In this document: positions 17,842-26,457 of the stretch, one piece after another | Layout: every line of letters starts with the position of its first letter | How positions within the stretch are numbered: the stretch's first letter is position 1 | Source: Caulobacter flavus | GTDB taxonomy: Bacteria; Pseudomonadota; Alphaproteobacteria; Caulobacterales; Caulobacteraceae | Assembly: GCF_003722335.1 (NCBI RefSeq) | Contig: NZ_CP026100.1 | Span: 868,001 to 932,000, forward strand | DNA length: 64,000 nt | Direction of reading: 5' to 3' | Translations under genes and position numbers: made by a program | Notes under the pieces: model-generated | What the model saw: only the letters and a program-made list of their open reading frames with translations | Told to the model about the DNA's origin: nothing | Database searches by the model: none

Positions 17842-18542
17842 GGCCTCTGCGTTCCCCCCTGGTCATCAAGATCCTGTCCTCGATCTTCGCCGGCTATTCC
17901 AAGCTCGTCTTCATGACCCTGCGCATGACCGTCGAGGGCCAGGACAAGGCCGAGGCCGTCTGGGCGCAGGGCCGCACCAAGGGCTCGGGCGCGATCCTGT
18001 GCTTCTGGCATTCGCGCATCCCGATGTCGCCGCTCAGCTGGCCGCAGAGCCCGGCCCGCCAGGACATGCGCGCCCTGATCTCGCTGTCCAACGATGGCGA
18101 GTTCATCGCCCGCACGGTCGAGAAGCTGGGCTTCCCGTCGATCCGCGGCTCGTCGGCCAAGAAGAGCGACCTGGCCAAGAACAAGCACGGCGAGCAGGCC
18201 TTTCGCGACATGGTCAAGTGGGTGAAGGACGGCGGCGGCATAGCCATCACGCCCGACGGCCCCCGCGGCCCGGCCGAGCACATGGAGAAGGGCACGCCCT
18301 CCCTCGCCCGCGTCACCGGCGCGCCGGTGATCTTCGTGGGCCTGGCCGCCAAGCCGTGCATCCGCCTGGGTTCGTGGGACCGCACGCTGATCCCCCTGCC
18401 CTTCGCCAAGGCCGCCATGGTCTGGGACGGCCCCACCGGCGCCGGCCGCGGCGACGATCCCGACACCCTGGCCGAGGACTGGGCCGACCGCCTCTCGGCC
18501 GTGACCCGCCGGGCCGAAGAGATCGTGGGGCTGGAGGACTAA
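17838..18542 (+). CDS. DUF374 lysophospholipid acyltransferase family protein
   Basis: A 234-residue protein. It begins with TTG at 17838, overlapping the ABC gene stop (TTGA), after a GAGGAGA ribosome site. A single hydrophobic N-terminal segment is followed by CFWHSRIPMSPL, SNDGEFIARTVEKLGF, and AITPDGPRGPAEHMEKG, the DUF374 motifs. DUF374 proteins resemble PlsC/LpxL acyltransferases and sit with lipid A genes in many alphaproteobacteria, so an inner-membrane acyl transfer to lipid A or a precursor is likely. The precise reaction is inference. Confidence 0.8.
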   Translation: MRPLRSPLVIKILSSIFAGYSKLVFMTLRMTVEGQDKAEAVWAQGRTKGSGAILCFWHSRIPMSPLSWPQSPARQDMRALISLSNDGEFIARTVEKLGFPSIRGSSAKKSDLAKNKHGEQAFRDMVKWVKDGGGIAITPDGPRGPAEHMEKGTPSLARVTGAPVIFVGLAAKPCIRLGSWDRTLIPLPFAKAAMVWDGPTGAGRGDDPDTLAEDWADRLSAVTRRAEEIVGLED

Positions 18543-18700
18543 AGACCCTCCCCCTGAAGGGGGAGGTGTCGGCGAAGCCGACGGAGGGGGATGTCATCGC
18601 CCCCGTCTTCACCGCCGCCAAGGTCTCGGAAACTTCCCCCTCCGGCCCTTCAGGCCACCTCCCCCTTCGGGGAGAGGGTCGAGAGCGATTGATCCCCGCC
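18543..18700. repeat. GC-rich palindromic intergenic repeat
   Basis: The gap between the acyltransferase and the CDF gene is largely two facing repeat arms: CCTCCCCCTGAAGGGGGAGG with GTCGGCGAAGCCGAC, then CCCTCCGGCCCTTCAGGCC and CTCCCCCTTCGGGGAGAG. It may reduce transcription into waaA-lpxK or stabilise the upstream message. Confidence 0.6.
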
Positions 18701-18723
18701 CGCCTTGGTGGGATGTAGACCCC

Positions 18724-19749
18724 ATGCCGCACGACCATCCGGGCCACGATCACGACCACGATCATCACGACCATGACCACGACCATGGTCATGAGCATGG
18801 CGGCCACGCGCATGGTCACGGCCATCACCACCATGTGCACGGGCATGGCCACCACGGCCACAGCCACGCGCCGGCCGACTTCGGGCGCGCCTTCGCCATC
18901 GGCACGGCGCTGAACCTGGCCTTCGTGGCGGCCGAGGCCGCGGCGGGCTTCTTCACCGGATCGCTGGCCCTGCTGGCCGACGCCGGCCACAATCTTTCCG
19001 ACGTGCTGGGCCTGCTGCTGGCCTGGGGCGCGTCAGTGCTGGCCAAGCGCGCGCCCACGGGCCGTCGCACCTACGGCCTGCGCAAAGGCACGATCCTGGC
19101 CTCGCTGACCAACGCCGCCCTGCTGCTGGTGGCCGTCGGCGCCATCGCCTGGGAGGCCGTCCGCCGCTTCGCCGACCCGCAACCCGTGGAGACCGGCCCG
19201 GTGATGATCGTCGCGGCTATCGGCATCGCCATCAACACCGCCACGGCCCTGATGTTCATGAAGGGCAGCAAGGACGACCTCAACGTTCGGGGGGCCTTCC
19301 TGCACATGGCCGCCGACGCCGCCGTCTCGGCCGGCGTGGTGGTGGCCGCGCTGGCCATGTGGGCCACCGGCTGGCTGTGGCTCGACCCGGTGGTCAGCCT
19401 GGCCATCGTCGTGGTCATCGTGCTGGGCACCTGGGGCCTGCTGCGCGACTCGCTGGACCTGGCCCTCGACGCCGCCCCGCGCGGCATCGACCCCAAGGCC
19501 GTGGCCGACTGGCTGGCCGCCCAGCCGGGCGTGGCCGAGGTGCACGACCTGCACATCTGGGCCATGAGCACCACCGAGACGGCGATGACCGCCCACCTGG
19601 TGCGCCCCGACGAAGCCGACCACGACCAGTTCCTGCACGACGTCTGCGGCCAACTGGCCAAGCGCTTCAACATCGGCCACTCGACCCTCCAGATCGAGCG
19701 CGGCGGGCAGGCCCATCCCTGCGCCCTGGCCGCCGAAGGCAGCGTGTGA
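18724..19749 (+). CDS. Cation diffusion facilitator, Zn/Co/Cd exporter with His-rich N-terminus
   Basis: A 341-residue CDF transporter. The first ~48 residues hold about 25 histidines with aspartates and glycines, a likely metal-buffering tail. Six transmembrane helices follow, with LLADAGHNLSDV (HxxxD) in TM2 and HMAADAAVS in TM5, the zinc-coordinating pairs. A C-terminal cytosolic domain ends in HPCALAAEGSV. It exports divalent cations from the cytosol in exchange for protons. Its stop overlaps the GTG of waaA by 4 bases (GTGA), an unusual coupling with a lipid A-core gene. Confidence 0.88.
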   Translation: MPHDHPGHDHDHDHHDHDHDHGHEHGGHAHGHGHHHHVHGHGHHGHSHAPADFGRAFAIGTALNLAFVAAEAAAGFFTGSLALLADAGHNLSDVLGLLLAWGASVLAKRAPTGRRTYGLRKGTILASLTNAALLLVAVGAIAWEAVRRFADPQPVETGPVMIVAAIGIAINTATALMFMKGSKDDLNVRGAFLHMAADAAVSAGVVVAALAMWATGWLWLDPVVSLAIVVVIVLGTWGLLRDSLDLALDAAPRGIDPKAVADWLAAQPGVAEVHDLHIWAMSTTETAMTAHLVRPDEADHDQFLHDVCGQLAKRFNIGHSTLQIERGGQAHPCALAAEGSV

Positions 19750-21026
19750 GCCTGCCGTTCTCCCTGGCGCTGTACCGCGCCGCGACCACGGTCCTGACGC
19801 CGATCGCGCCGGCCCTGCTGCGCAAGCGCGCCGAGCGGGGCAAGGAGGATCCGACCCGCCTCGATGAGCGCCTGGGCAAGCCGGCGATCCCGCGCCCGCC
19901 CGGCGTGCTGGTCTGGCTGCACGGGGCCAGCGTCGGCGAGAGCCTGTCGATCCTGCCGCTGGTCGAGCGCCTGCGGGCCGAACGGCCCGACGCCGCCGTG
20001 CTGGTCACCTCGGGCACCGTCACTTCGGCCGAACTTCTGGCCAGGCGCCTGCCGCCGGGCGCCATCCACCAGTACCTGCCGGTCGACACGCCCGGCGGCG
20101 CGGCCCGCTTCCTCGACCACTGGCGGCCCGACCTGGCCGTCTTCGTCGAAAGCGAGCTGTGGCCCAACCTGCTGCTGGGCGCCAAGGCGCGCGGGACCCG
20201 GCTGGCCCTGGTCTCGGCCAAGCTGTCGGACAAGAGCTATCGCAGCTGGCGAACCCGTCCGCTGGCCGCCGCCTGGCTGTTCGCGGGCTTCGACCTGATC
20301 CTGGCCCAGGACGGCCGCGCCGCCGACCGCTTCGCCAGCCTGGGCGGGACCGTGGCCGGGGAAGCCGACCTCAAGTTCGGCTCGCCGCCGCTGCCGGTCG
20401 ACGAGGCCGAATACGCCCCCCTGCGCTTCCAGCTGACCGACCGGCCGCTGCTGCTGGCCGCCAGCACCCACCCCGGCGAGGACGAGATCGTGCTCGACGC
20501 CGTCGCCGGCTTCCACCTGGCCCCGCGCCTGGTGATCGTCCCGCGCCACCCCGCCCGAGGCGAGACGATCCTGGAGATGGCCCGCGAGCGCGGCCTCGAC
20601 GCCGTGCGCCGCAGCCAGGCGCCGGGCGCCGTCGCCGAGGTGATCGTCGCCGACACCCTGGGCGAGATGGGCCTGTGGTACCGGCTGGCCGACCTGGCCG
20701 TGGTCTGCGGCAGCCTGGTTGCCGGGATCGGCGGCCACAACCCGCTGGAGCCGGCGCGGCTGGACTGCCCGATCGTCTCGGGCCCGCATGTCGAGAACTG
20801 GCTGACCGCCTATGGCGACCTGGCCGCCGCCGAGGGCGTGGCCTATGCCGAGGGTTCGGTGCTGGGCCACCGCCTGTCCGACCTCTTCGAGACGCCCGAC
20901 CGCCTGAAGGCCCAGGCCGCCCGCGCCAGAGCCTTCGTCGAGGCGCGCGACGCCGCCGCGCGGCAGGGCCTGTCGCGCATCCTGGAACTCGTACCGCCCA
21001 CCCCCGCGCCAGAGGTCGCCGCATGA
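19746..21026 (+). CDS. waaA: 3-deoxy-D-manno-octulosonic acid transferase
   Basis: A 426-residue protein starting at GTG 19746, overlapping the upstream gene by GTGA. WaaA (KdtA) transfers Kdo from CMP-Kdo to lipid IVA in inner-membrane LPS synthesis. Visible signs are an N-terminal hydrophobic anchor, LVWLHGASVGES (GT30 motif), VESELWPNLL, and GGHNPLEPARLDCPIVSGPHV near the C-terminus (split here as GGHNPLEPARL and PIVSGPHV). lpxK follows with an ATGA overlap, confirming the lipid A context. Length is normal for KdtA. Confidence 0.92.
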   Translation: MSLPFSLALYRAATTVLTPIAPALLRKRAERGKEDPTRLDERLGKPAIPRPPGVLVWLHGASVGESLSILPLVERLRAERPDAAVLVTSGTVTSAELLARRLPPGAIHQYLPVDTPGGAARFLDHWRPDLAVFVESELWPNLLLGAKARGTRLALVSAKLSDKSYRSWRTRPLAAAWLFAGFDLILAQDGRAADRFASLGGTVAGEADLKFGSPPLPVDEAEYAPLRFQLTDRPLLLAASTHPGEDEIVLDAVAGFHLAPRLVIVPRHPARGETILEMARERGLDAVRRSQAPGAVAEVIVADTLGEMGLWYRLADLAVVCGSLVAGIGGHNPLEPARLDCPIVSGPHVENWLTAYGDLAAAEGVAYAEGSVLGHRLSDLFETPDRLKAQAARARAFVEARDAAARQGLSRILELVPPTPAPEVAA

Positions 21027-22027
21027 AGCTGTCCACCCCCCGTTGGTGGTACCGCCGCGAGGGCGGCCCGGCGCCGCTGACCCGCGCCCTGCTGACCCCG
21101 CTGTCGTGGATCTGGGCCGGCACCACCGCCCGCCGAATCGCCAAGGCCAGCCCGCAGGACCCCGGCGCGCCGGTGATCTGCGTCGGCAATCTCACCGCCG
21201 GCGGCGTCGGCAAGACGCCGATCGTGCGCGAACTGCTGCTGGTGCTGAACAACGGCGGCGTAGCGGCCCACGGCCTGTCGCGCGGCTATGGCGGCTCGCT
21301 GAAGGGCCCGCTGCGGGTGGACCCGACGCGGCACAAGGCCGGCGAGGTCGGCGACGAACCGCTGATGCTGGCCCAGGACTTCCCGATCTGGATATCGCGC
21401 GACCGCGTGGCCGGGGCCAAGGCCGCCGCCGCGGCCGGCGCCCAGGTCATCGTCATGGACGACGGCCACCAGAACCCCGATCTGGCGAAGACCCTGTCGC
21501 TGGTGGTGGTGGACGGCGAGACGCGCGACGACGAGTGGCCGTTCGGCGACGGCCGGGTGTTTCCCGCCGGTCCGATGCGCGAGCCGCTGGAGGTGGGCCT
21601 GGCCCGCGCCGACGCCGTGATCGTGCTGCTGCCGGCCGACCTGCCGGAAGCAGACCCGCGACTGTTGGCCCTGCTGGCCTCCAAGCCCGTGCTGATCGCC
21701 CGTCTGGAGCCGGCCGCCCCGCCGCCGGGCGGGCCCCAGGTCGGCTTCGCCGGCGTCGGCAAGCCGTGGAAGGTCGAGCGCGCCCTGCAGGCCGCCGGCT
21801 GCGACCTCGTCGACTTCGCCCCCTTCCCCGACCACGGCGCCTACAGCGAGGACACCCTGCGGGGCCTGGCCGAGCGAGCCCGCGACCTCGGCGCCAGCCT
21901 GATCACCACCGAAAAGGACTGGATCCGCCTGCCGCCTGCGTGGCGCGAGCGCGTCGCCGCCTGGCCGGTGCGGGCGCGGTTCGAGGACGAAGACGCGCTG
22001 GCGCGGGTGCTGGCGGGGCTGGCGTAG
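21023..22027 (+). CDS. lpxK: Tetraacyldisaccharide 4'-kinase
   Basis: A 334-residue protein. LpxK phosphorylates the 4' position of the lipid A disaccharide using ATP at the inner-membrane face. The Walker A-type loop is VGNLTAGGVGKTP near residue 57, and MDDGHQNPDL (catalytic Asp-His region) near 145. The N-terminal amphipathic segment anchors it to the membrane. It starts within the waaA stop (ATGA). Caulobacter lipid A is known to lack some phosphates in certain strains, so actual activity is worth noting, but the enzyme looks intact. Confidence 0.92.
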   Translation: MKLSTPRWWYRREGGPAPLTRALLTPLSWIWAGTTARRIAKASPQDPGAPVICVGNLTAGGVGKTPIVRELLLVLNNGGVAAHGLSRGYGGSLKGPLRVDPTRHKAGEVGDEPLMLAQDFPIWISRDRVAGAKAAAAAGAQVIVMDDGHQNPDLAKTLSLVVVDGETRDDEWPFGDGRVFPAGPMREPLEVGLARADAVIVLLPADLPEADPRLLALLASKPVLIARLEPAAPPPGGPQVGFAGVGKPWKVERALQAAGCDLVDFAPFPDHGAYSEDTLRGLAERARDLGASLITTEKDWIRLPPAWRERVAAWPVRARFEDEDALARVLAGLA

Positions 22028-22166
22028 CCGCTGCGCGTCCCCCCTCAGTCGCTCCGCGACAGCTCCCCCAGAGGGGGAGCATCTGCGCGGATAGATCCTC
22101 CCCCTCTGGGGGAGGTGGCCCGCAGGGCCGGAGGGGGCCCTCGCCCAAAGGCGAGGGCTGCGACGG
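22028..22166. repeat. GC-rich palindromic intergenic repeat
   Basis: Convergent end of lpxK and the amidohydrolase. Arms include GCTCCCCCAGAGGGGGAGC, CCTCCCCCTCTGGGGGAGG and CCCTCGCCCAAAGGCGAGGG. Its core CCCCTCTGGGGG is shared with the repeats at 1581 and 47534. Confidence 0.65.
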
Positions 22167-23465
22167 CTACTTCACCACCACGCCGCCCTTGATCACCGTT
22201 TCCACCTTCTGGAGCACACTCACGTCGGCCAGCGGATCGCCGGCCACCGCCACCAGATCGGCGGCCTTGCCCGGCGCCAGCGAGCCGATCTCGGCCGAGA
22301 CGCCCAGGTGGTCGGCGGCGTTGACCGTCGCGGCGCGGATGGCGTCCAGCGGCGACAGGCCGGCGCGGTTCAGAAGCACGAACTCGTAGGCGTTGTCGCC
22401 ATGGGCGGAAACGCCGCTGTCGGTGCCGAAGGCGATCTTGACCCCGCCGGCGTTGGCGCGGCGGGCCATGTCGAGCATCTTGGGACCGGCCTCCAGCGCC
22501 TTGGCCGTCTGGGCGGGCGTGAAGAAGTTGCCCGGGCTGGCGGCGATGCGGGCCACGTAGTCGCCGGCCATCAGGGTGGGCACCAGATAGGCGCCGTTCT
22601 TCTTGAAGAGGGCGATGCTCTCGTTGTCGAGATAGGTGCCGTGCTCGATGGAGTCGCCGCCGGCCTTGAGGAAGGCGTTGATGCCGTCGACGCCGTGGGC
22701 GTGGGCGGTGACGCGGCGGCCCATGCGGTGGGCGCTCTCGACGATGGCCGCCAGTTCGCCGTCGCTGAACTGCTGCGACAGGCCCGCGGCGGTATTGGAG
22801 AGCACCCCGCCGGTGGCGGTGATCTTGATGATGTCGGCGCCGCGCCAGACCTGCTCGCGCACCGCGCGGCGGCAGTCGTCGGGGCCCGAGCACACCGATT
22901 CCGGCCGCAGGACGTGCATGACCTCCTCGCTGTAGCCGTTGACGTCGCCGTGGCCCCCGTGGATCGACACGGCCGAGCCGGCGGCGATGATCCGCGGCCC
23001 CACCACGTCGCCGCGCTTGATGCCGGCGCGCAGGGCGAAGATGGCGGCGTTGTCGGCCCCCAGGTCGGCGACGGTGGTGAAGCCGGCCATCAGGGTCTTG
23101 CGGGCGTAGCCGGCCCCGACCATCGCCTGGTCGGCCGACGACTGCGTCACCTCGTCGAGGCGCGAGGTCGGCCCCTGCTGGCCGGTCAGGTGCACGTGGC
23201 TGTCGATGAAGCCGGGCAGGACGAAGCGGTCCTTCAGGTCGACCACCACGCCGCCGGGTTCGGAGACGTAGCCGTCGGCGATCCGCACCACCTTGCCGTC
23301 CTGCAGCACCACGGTCTTGGCGCTCTCGACCTTGCCGGTCGCCGGGTCGGCCAGCAGCTTGCCGGCCTGGACGAAGGTCAGCGGGCCGGCTGCCTGCGCG
23401 GCGGCGAACGACAGCGCGGCGGCCGCGACGCCGAGCGCGGCGGCGGCCAGGGAACGGATACGCAT
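22167..23465 (-). CDS. Secreted amidohydrolase (Xaa-Arg/Lys dipeptidase-like)
   Basis: A 432-residue exported protein. The start at 23465 follows GAGGGGC and gives a signal peptide (RSLAAAALGVAAAALSF, cleaved after AQAA). The amidohydrolase metal site shows DSHVHLTG (HxH) near residue 90, IIKITATGG (Lys) near 220 and HAHG near 245. This is the prolidase-like branch of the superfamily, which includes a C. crescentus enzyme shown to cut dipeptides ending in Arg or Lys. Earlier automatic names such as Xaa-Pro dipeptidase are therefore doubtful. It acts in the periplasm or outside. Confidence 0.83.
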   Translation of the reverse strand: MRIRSLAAAALGVAAAALSFAAAQAAGPLTFVQAGKLLADPATGKVESAKTVVLQDGKVVRIADGYVSEPGGVVVDLKDRFVLPGFIDSHVHLTGQQGPTSRLDEVTQSSADQAMVGAGYARKTLMAGFTTVADLGADNAAIFALRAGIKRGDVVGPRIIAAGSAVSIHGGHGDVNGYSEEVMHVLRPESVCSGPDDCRRAVREQVWRGADIIKITATGGVLSNTAAGLSQQFSDGELAAIVESAHRMGRRVTAHAHGVDGINAFLKAGGDSIEHGTYLDNESIALFKKNGAYLVPTLMAGDYVARIAASPGNFFTPAQTAKALEAGPKMLDMARRANAGGVKIAFGTDSGVSAHGDNAYEFVLLNRAGLSPLDAIRAATVNAADHLGVSAEIGSLAPGKAADLVAVAGDPLADVSVLQKVETVIKGGVVVK

Positions 23466-23740
23466 GAAGAGAGCCCCTCTGAACGATCTCGCCCCTCCCC
23501 AGGGGCGTTTGCGGCAGGATGGCGGGGTCAGCGGGCGGCTGTCACGCCATTTTCTTTCAGGGGCGGAGCGAAGGCGCCGCGGCGAGTCCGCCACAAATCA
23601 TCGCTTCCCTCGCCCTTGTGGCGAGGGCCCACGCCGGCGACGGCTCAGACCTCTATCAAGCTCGAAAGGTCTGAGCAGGTTGGACCATGGATCCTGGGCG
23701 CTAGGCCCAGGAAAGCAAATTGAGATGGACGGCGGAGGCC
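23466..23740. other. Intergenic region with hairpins
   Basis: A 275-base gap between two minus-strand genes. It contains GCTCAGACCT / AGGTCTGAGC arms (23641-23676) and CCTGGGCGCTAGGCCCAGG (23692-23710), which could end the phosphotransferase transcript. CCTCGCCCTTGTGGCGAGG is a further small palindrome. No gene was seen. Confidence 0.45.
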
Positions 23741-24814
23741 TCAGGCCCCCGCCTTCTGCGCGAACGCCCAGGCCCCCTTGGCCAGCACCGGCACCCGCGC
23801 CTCCATCAGCTGGGCGTGGGCGCTGGCGGCGGTGCCGTCGCGCACGCGGCCGACGATGCCCTGGCAGATGCCGGCCAGGCGGAAGAGGTTGTAGCTGAAG
23901 TACCAGTCCAGCTGCGGCAGGCCGTCCCGGCCCGTGGCGGCGCAGTAGCGGGCCACGGCCTCGTCGATGGTGGGGATGCCGTAGGCCGTCAGGTCGGCGA
24001 TCTCGGCCAGGCCGCCGCGCTGATCGGACGGCATCACCCAGTTCATCAGGAAGTAGGTGAAGTCGGCCAGCGGGTTGCCCAGGGTCGACAGCTCCCAGTC
24101 CAGCACCGCGATCACGCGCGGCTCGACGGGATGCAGGATCATGTTGTCGAGGCGGTAGTCGCCGTGGACGATCGAGGTCTGGTCGTCGGCCGGGGCGCTG
24201 GCCGGCAGCCAGTCGATCAGCCGGTCCATCTCGTCGATCTTCGTGGTCTCGCTGGCGCGGTACTGCTTGGTCCAGCGGTCGATCTGGCGGGTGAAGTAGT
24301 TGCCCGGCTTGCCGTAGTCGGCCAGGCCCACGGCGGCGTAGTCGACGGTGTGCAGCGCCGCCAGGGTGTCGATCTGCGCCTCGTAGATCGCCCGCCGCTC
24401 AGGCGGCGCATAGTCGGGCAACGTGCCGTCCCACAGGATGCGGCCCTCGACGTTGTCCATCACGTAGAAGATCGTGCCGATCACGCCCTCGTCCATGCAC
24501 AGGGCATAGGGCCGGGCGACCGGAAAGCCCGCCTGGTGCAGGCCCGAGATCACCTTGAACTCGCGGTCGACGGCGTGGGCGCTGGGCAGCAGCTTGCCGG
24601 GCGGCTTGCGGCGCAGGACGTAGCGCCTGGACGGCGTCACCAGCTGGTAGGTGGGATTGCTCTGCCCGCCCTTGAACTGGCGCACCTCCAGCGGACCGGC
24701 ATAGCCGTCGACATTGGCCTCGAGCCAGGCGGCCAGGGCGGCCTCGTCGATCGCATGGCGCGGATCGACCGGCTTGGTGCCCGAATTCAGCTCCTGAGCG
24801 GACGGCTCGGCCAC
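23741..24814 (-). CDS. APH-like phosphotransferase family protein (ACAD10/11 N-terminal type)
   Basis: A 357-residue protein of the aminoglycoside-phosphotransferase/choline-kinase fold. The catalytic loop is HGDYRLDNMI near residue 215 and the metal-binding loop is VLDWELSTLGNP. This subgroup (YcbJ-like, related to the N-terminal part of ACAD10/11) acts with acyl-CoA metabolism in many bacteria; the mammalian enzymes phosphorylate 4-hydroxyacyl-CoAs. The role here is inferred from family alone, as no acyl-CoA dehydrogenase gene is adjacent. No signal peptide, so it is cytosolic. Confidence 0.83.
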   Translation of the reverse strand: MAEPSAQELNSGTKPVDPRHAIDEAALAAWLEANVDGYAGPLEVRQFKGGQSNPTYQLVTPSRRYVLRRKPPGKLLPSAHAVDREFKVISGLHQAGFPVARPYALCMDEGVIGTIFYVMDNVEGRILWDGTLPDYAPPERRAIYEAQIDTLAALHTVDYAAVGLADYGKPGNYFTRQIDRWTKQYRASETTKIDEMDRLIDWLPASAPADDQTSIVHGDYRLDNMILHPVEPRVIAVLDWELSTLGNPLADFTYFLMNWVMPSDQRGGLAEIADLTAYGIPTIDEAVARYCAATGRDGLPQLDWYFSYNLFRLAGICQGIVGRVRDGTAASAHAQLMEARVPVLAKGAWAFAQKAGA

Positions 24815-24877
24815 GGCGCTTCACTCCCAACGTTTGTTTGAAAGGGAGTTTAGAGGGCGTACGGCCGGTGGCAAGCG

Positions 24878-24991
24878 CCTTGCGTCCTTCGAGGCTCGCC
24901 TGTGGCTCGCACCTCAGGATGAGGAACCTATTGCACTGAATTCCTCATCCTGAGGCGCCCGCGCGAGCGGGCCTCGAAGGACGCAAGGCGG
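24878..24991. repeat. Long inverted repeat between convergent/tandem genes
   Basis: Outer arms CTTGCGTCCTTCGAGGC (from 24878) and GCCTCGAAGGACGCAAGG (to 24991). Inner arms CCTCAGGATGAGGAA and TTCCTCATCCTGAGG. The loop is AT-rich (CCTATTGCACTGAA). It forms an almost continuous 100-base cruciform between purD and the phosphotransferase. The inner core also occurs in the repeat at 8470. Confidence 0.8.
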
Positions 24992-24998
24992 CTCAGGC

Positions 24999-26282
24999 TC
25001 AGTGGTGCTGAAGAGCCCGCCAGCCGATGTCGTTGCGGTAGAAGCCGCCTTCCAGCGACACCGTGCCCAGGGCCGCATAGGCCACGTCGCGGGCTTCGTG
25101 CAGGGTCGCGCCCAGGGCGCAGACGTTGAGCACCCGGCCGCCCGAGGCCACCAGCTTGCCGTCGGCGTCGCGGGCCGTGCCGGCGTGGAAGATCTCGGCC
25201 TCGTGGCCGTAGTCGGCCTCGGCGCCCTGGATCAGGCCGCCGGTCTTGGGCGCGTCGGGATAGCCCTCGGCGGCCAGCACGACGCAGATCGCCGCCTCGT
25301 CGCGCCACTTCGGCGGCTCGGCCGAAGCCAGTTCGCCCTTGGCGGCGGCCAGCAGGGTCGGGACGATGTCGCTTTCCAGGCGCAGCATCAGCACCTGGCA
25401 TTCGGGATCGCCGAAGCGGGCGTTGTATTCGACCAGCTTGGGACCGGTCGGCGTCAGCATCAGGCCCGCATAAAGCACGCCGACATACGGATTGCCCTCG
25501 GCGGCCATGCCCTCGACGGTCGGCACGATCAGTTCGCGCCAGGCCTGCTCGATCAAGGCGTCGGTGAGGACGGGCGGCGGCGAATAGGTGCCCATGCCGC
25601 CGGTGTTGGGGCCTTCGTCGCCGTCATAGGCGCGCTTGTGGTCCTGGGCCGCGCCGAACAGCACGGCGGTCTTGCCGTCGGAGAGGGCGAACAGCGAGGC
25701 CTCCTCGCCGTGCATGAACTCCTCGATGACGACGCGGGCGCCGGCCGAGCCGAAGCGGCCGCCCAGCATGTCCACCACCGCCGCGTCGGCGGCCGCGCGA
25801 TCGGGGGCGATCACCACGCCCTTGCCGGCCGCCAGGCCGTCGGCCTTGATCACGAACGGCGCTTCCAGCGTATCGAGGAAGGCGCCGGCCGAGGCGGCGT
25901 CCTCGAACACACCATAGGCGGCGGTCGGCAGGCCGTGGCGCTTGCAGAAGTCCTTGGTGAAGGCCTTGGAAGTCTCCAGCTGGGCCGCGCGCTGCGATCC
26001 GCCGAAGCACGGGACGCCGATTTCGGTCAGCTTGTCGGCCAGGCCGACCTCCAGCGCCGACTCCGGACCCACCACCACCAGGTCCGCGCCGATCTCCTGT
26101 GCGAGGGCGACCAAACCATCGGCGTCGGTCGCCTTGACGGCGCGCAGCTCGGCCACGGCGGCGATGCCCGGATTGCCCGGGGCTGCGACGAGGCGGCCGC
26201 ACAGCGGCGATTGCGCGATCTTCCAGGCCAGGGCGTGCTCGCGCCCGCCGGACCCGACGAGGAGGATGGTCAGCTTTTCCAT
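24999..26282 (-). CDS. purD: Phosphoribosylamine-glycine ligase (GARS)
   Basis: A 427-residue protein of the normal PurD length. It joins phosphoribosylamine and glycine with ATP in step two of purine synthesis. The N-terminal Rossmann part has [16 protein letters not shown], the ATP-grasp domain has [13 protein letters not shown] near residue 145 and [22 protein letters not shown] (shown in part as [10 protein letters not shown]). Metal ligands appear in [12 protein letters not shown]. It stands alone on this strand, with the hybrid kinase divergent 176 bases away. Confidence 0.95.
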   Translation of the reverse strand: MEKLTILLVGSGGREHALAWKIAQSPLCGRLVAAPGNPGIAAVAELRAVKATDADGLVALAQEIGADLVVVGPESALEVGLADKLTEIGVPCFGGSQRAAQLETSKAFTKDFCKRHGLPTAAYGVFEDAASAGAFLDTLEAPFVIKADGLAAGKGVVIAPDRAAADAAVVDMLGGRFGSAGARVVIEEFMHGEEASLFALSDGKTAVLFGAAQDHKRAYDGDEGPNTGGMGTYSPPPVLTDALIEQAWRELIVPTVEGMAAEGNPYVGVLYAGLMLTPTGPKLVEYNARFGDPECQVLMLRLESDIVPTLLAAAKGELASAEPPKWRDEAAICVVLAAEGYPDAPKTGGLIQGAEADYGHEAEIFHAGTARDADGKLVASGGRVLNVCALGATLHEARDVAYAALGTVSLEGGFYRNDIGWRALQHH

Positions 26283-26457
26283 GAGCCGGGGATGTCGCGC
26301 GGGCCGGGGCCGCGGTCAAGCATCCGCTGCGTCGGATCGTCCATCGCCCCCTCCTGCGACGCTTGGCCCGATTGTCAGCCGCCCCGCGCGCGGGCTCTTT
26401 GTGTGCAAATTCGCACGTCCAGGGCAGGACGCGCGCCACGGGGCGACCTCGAGACAC

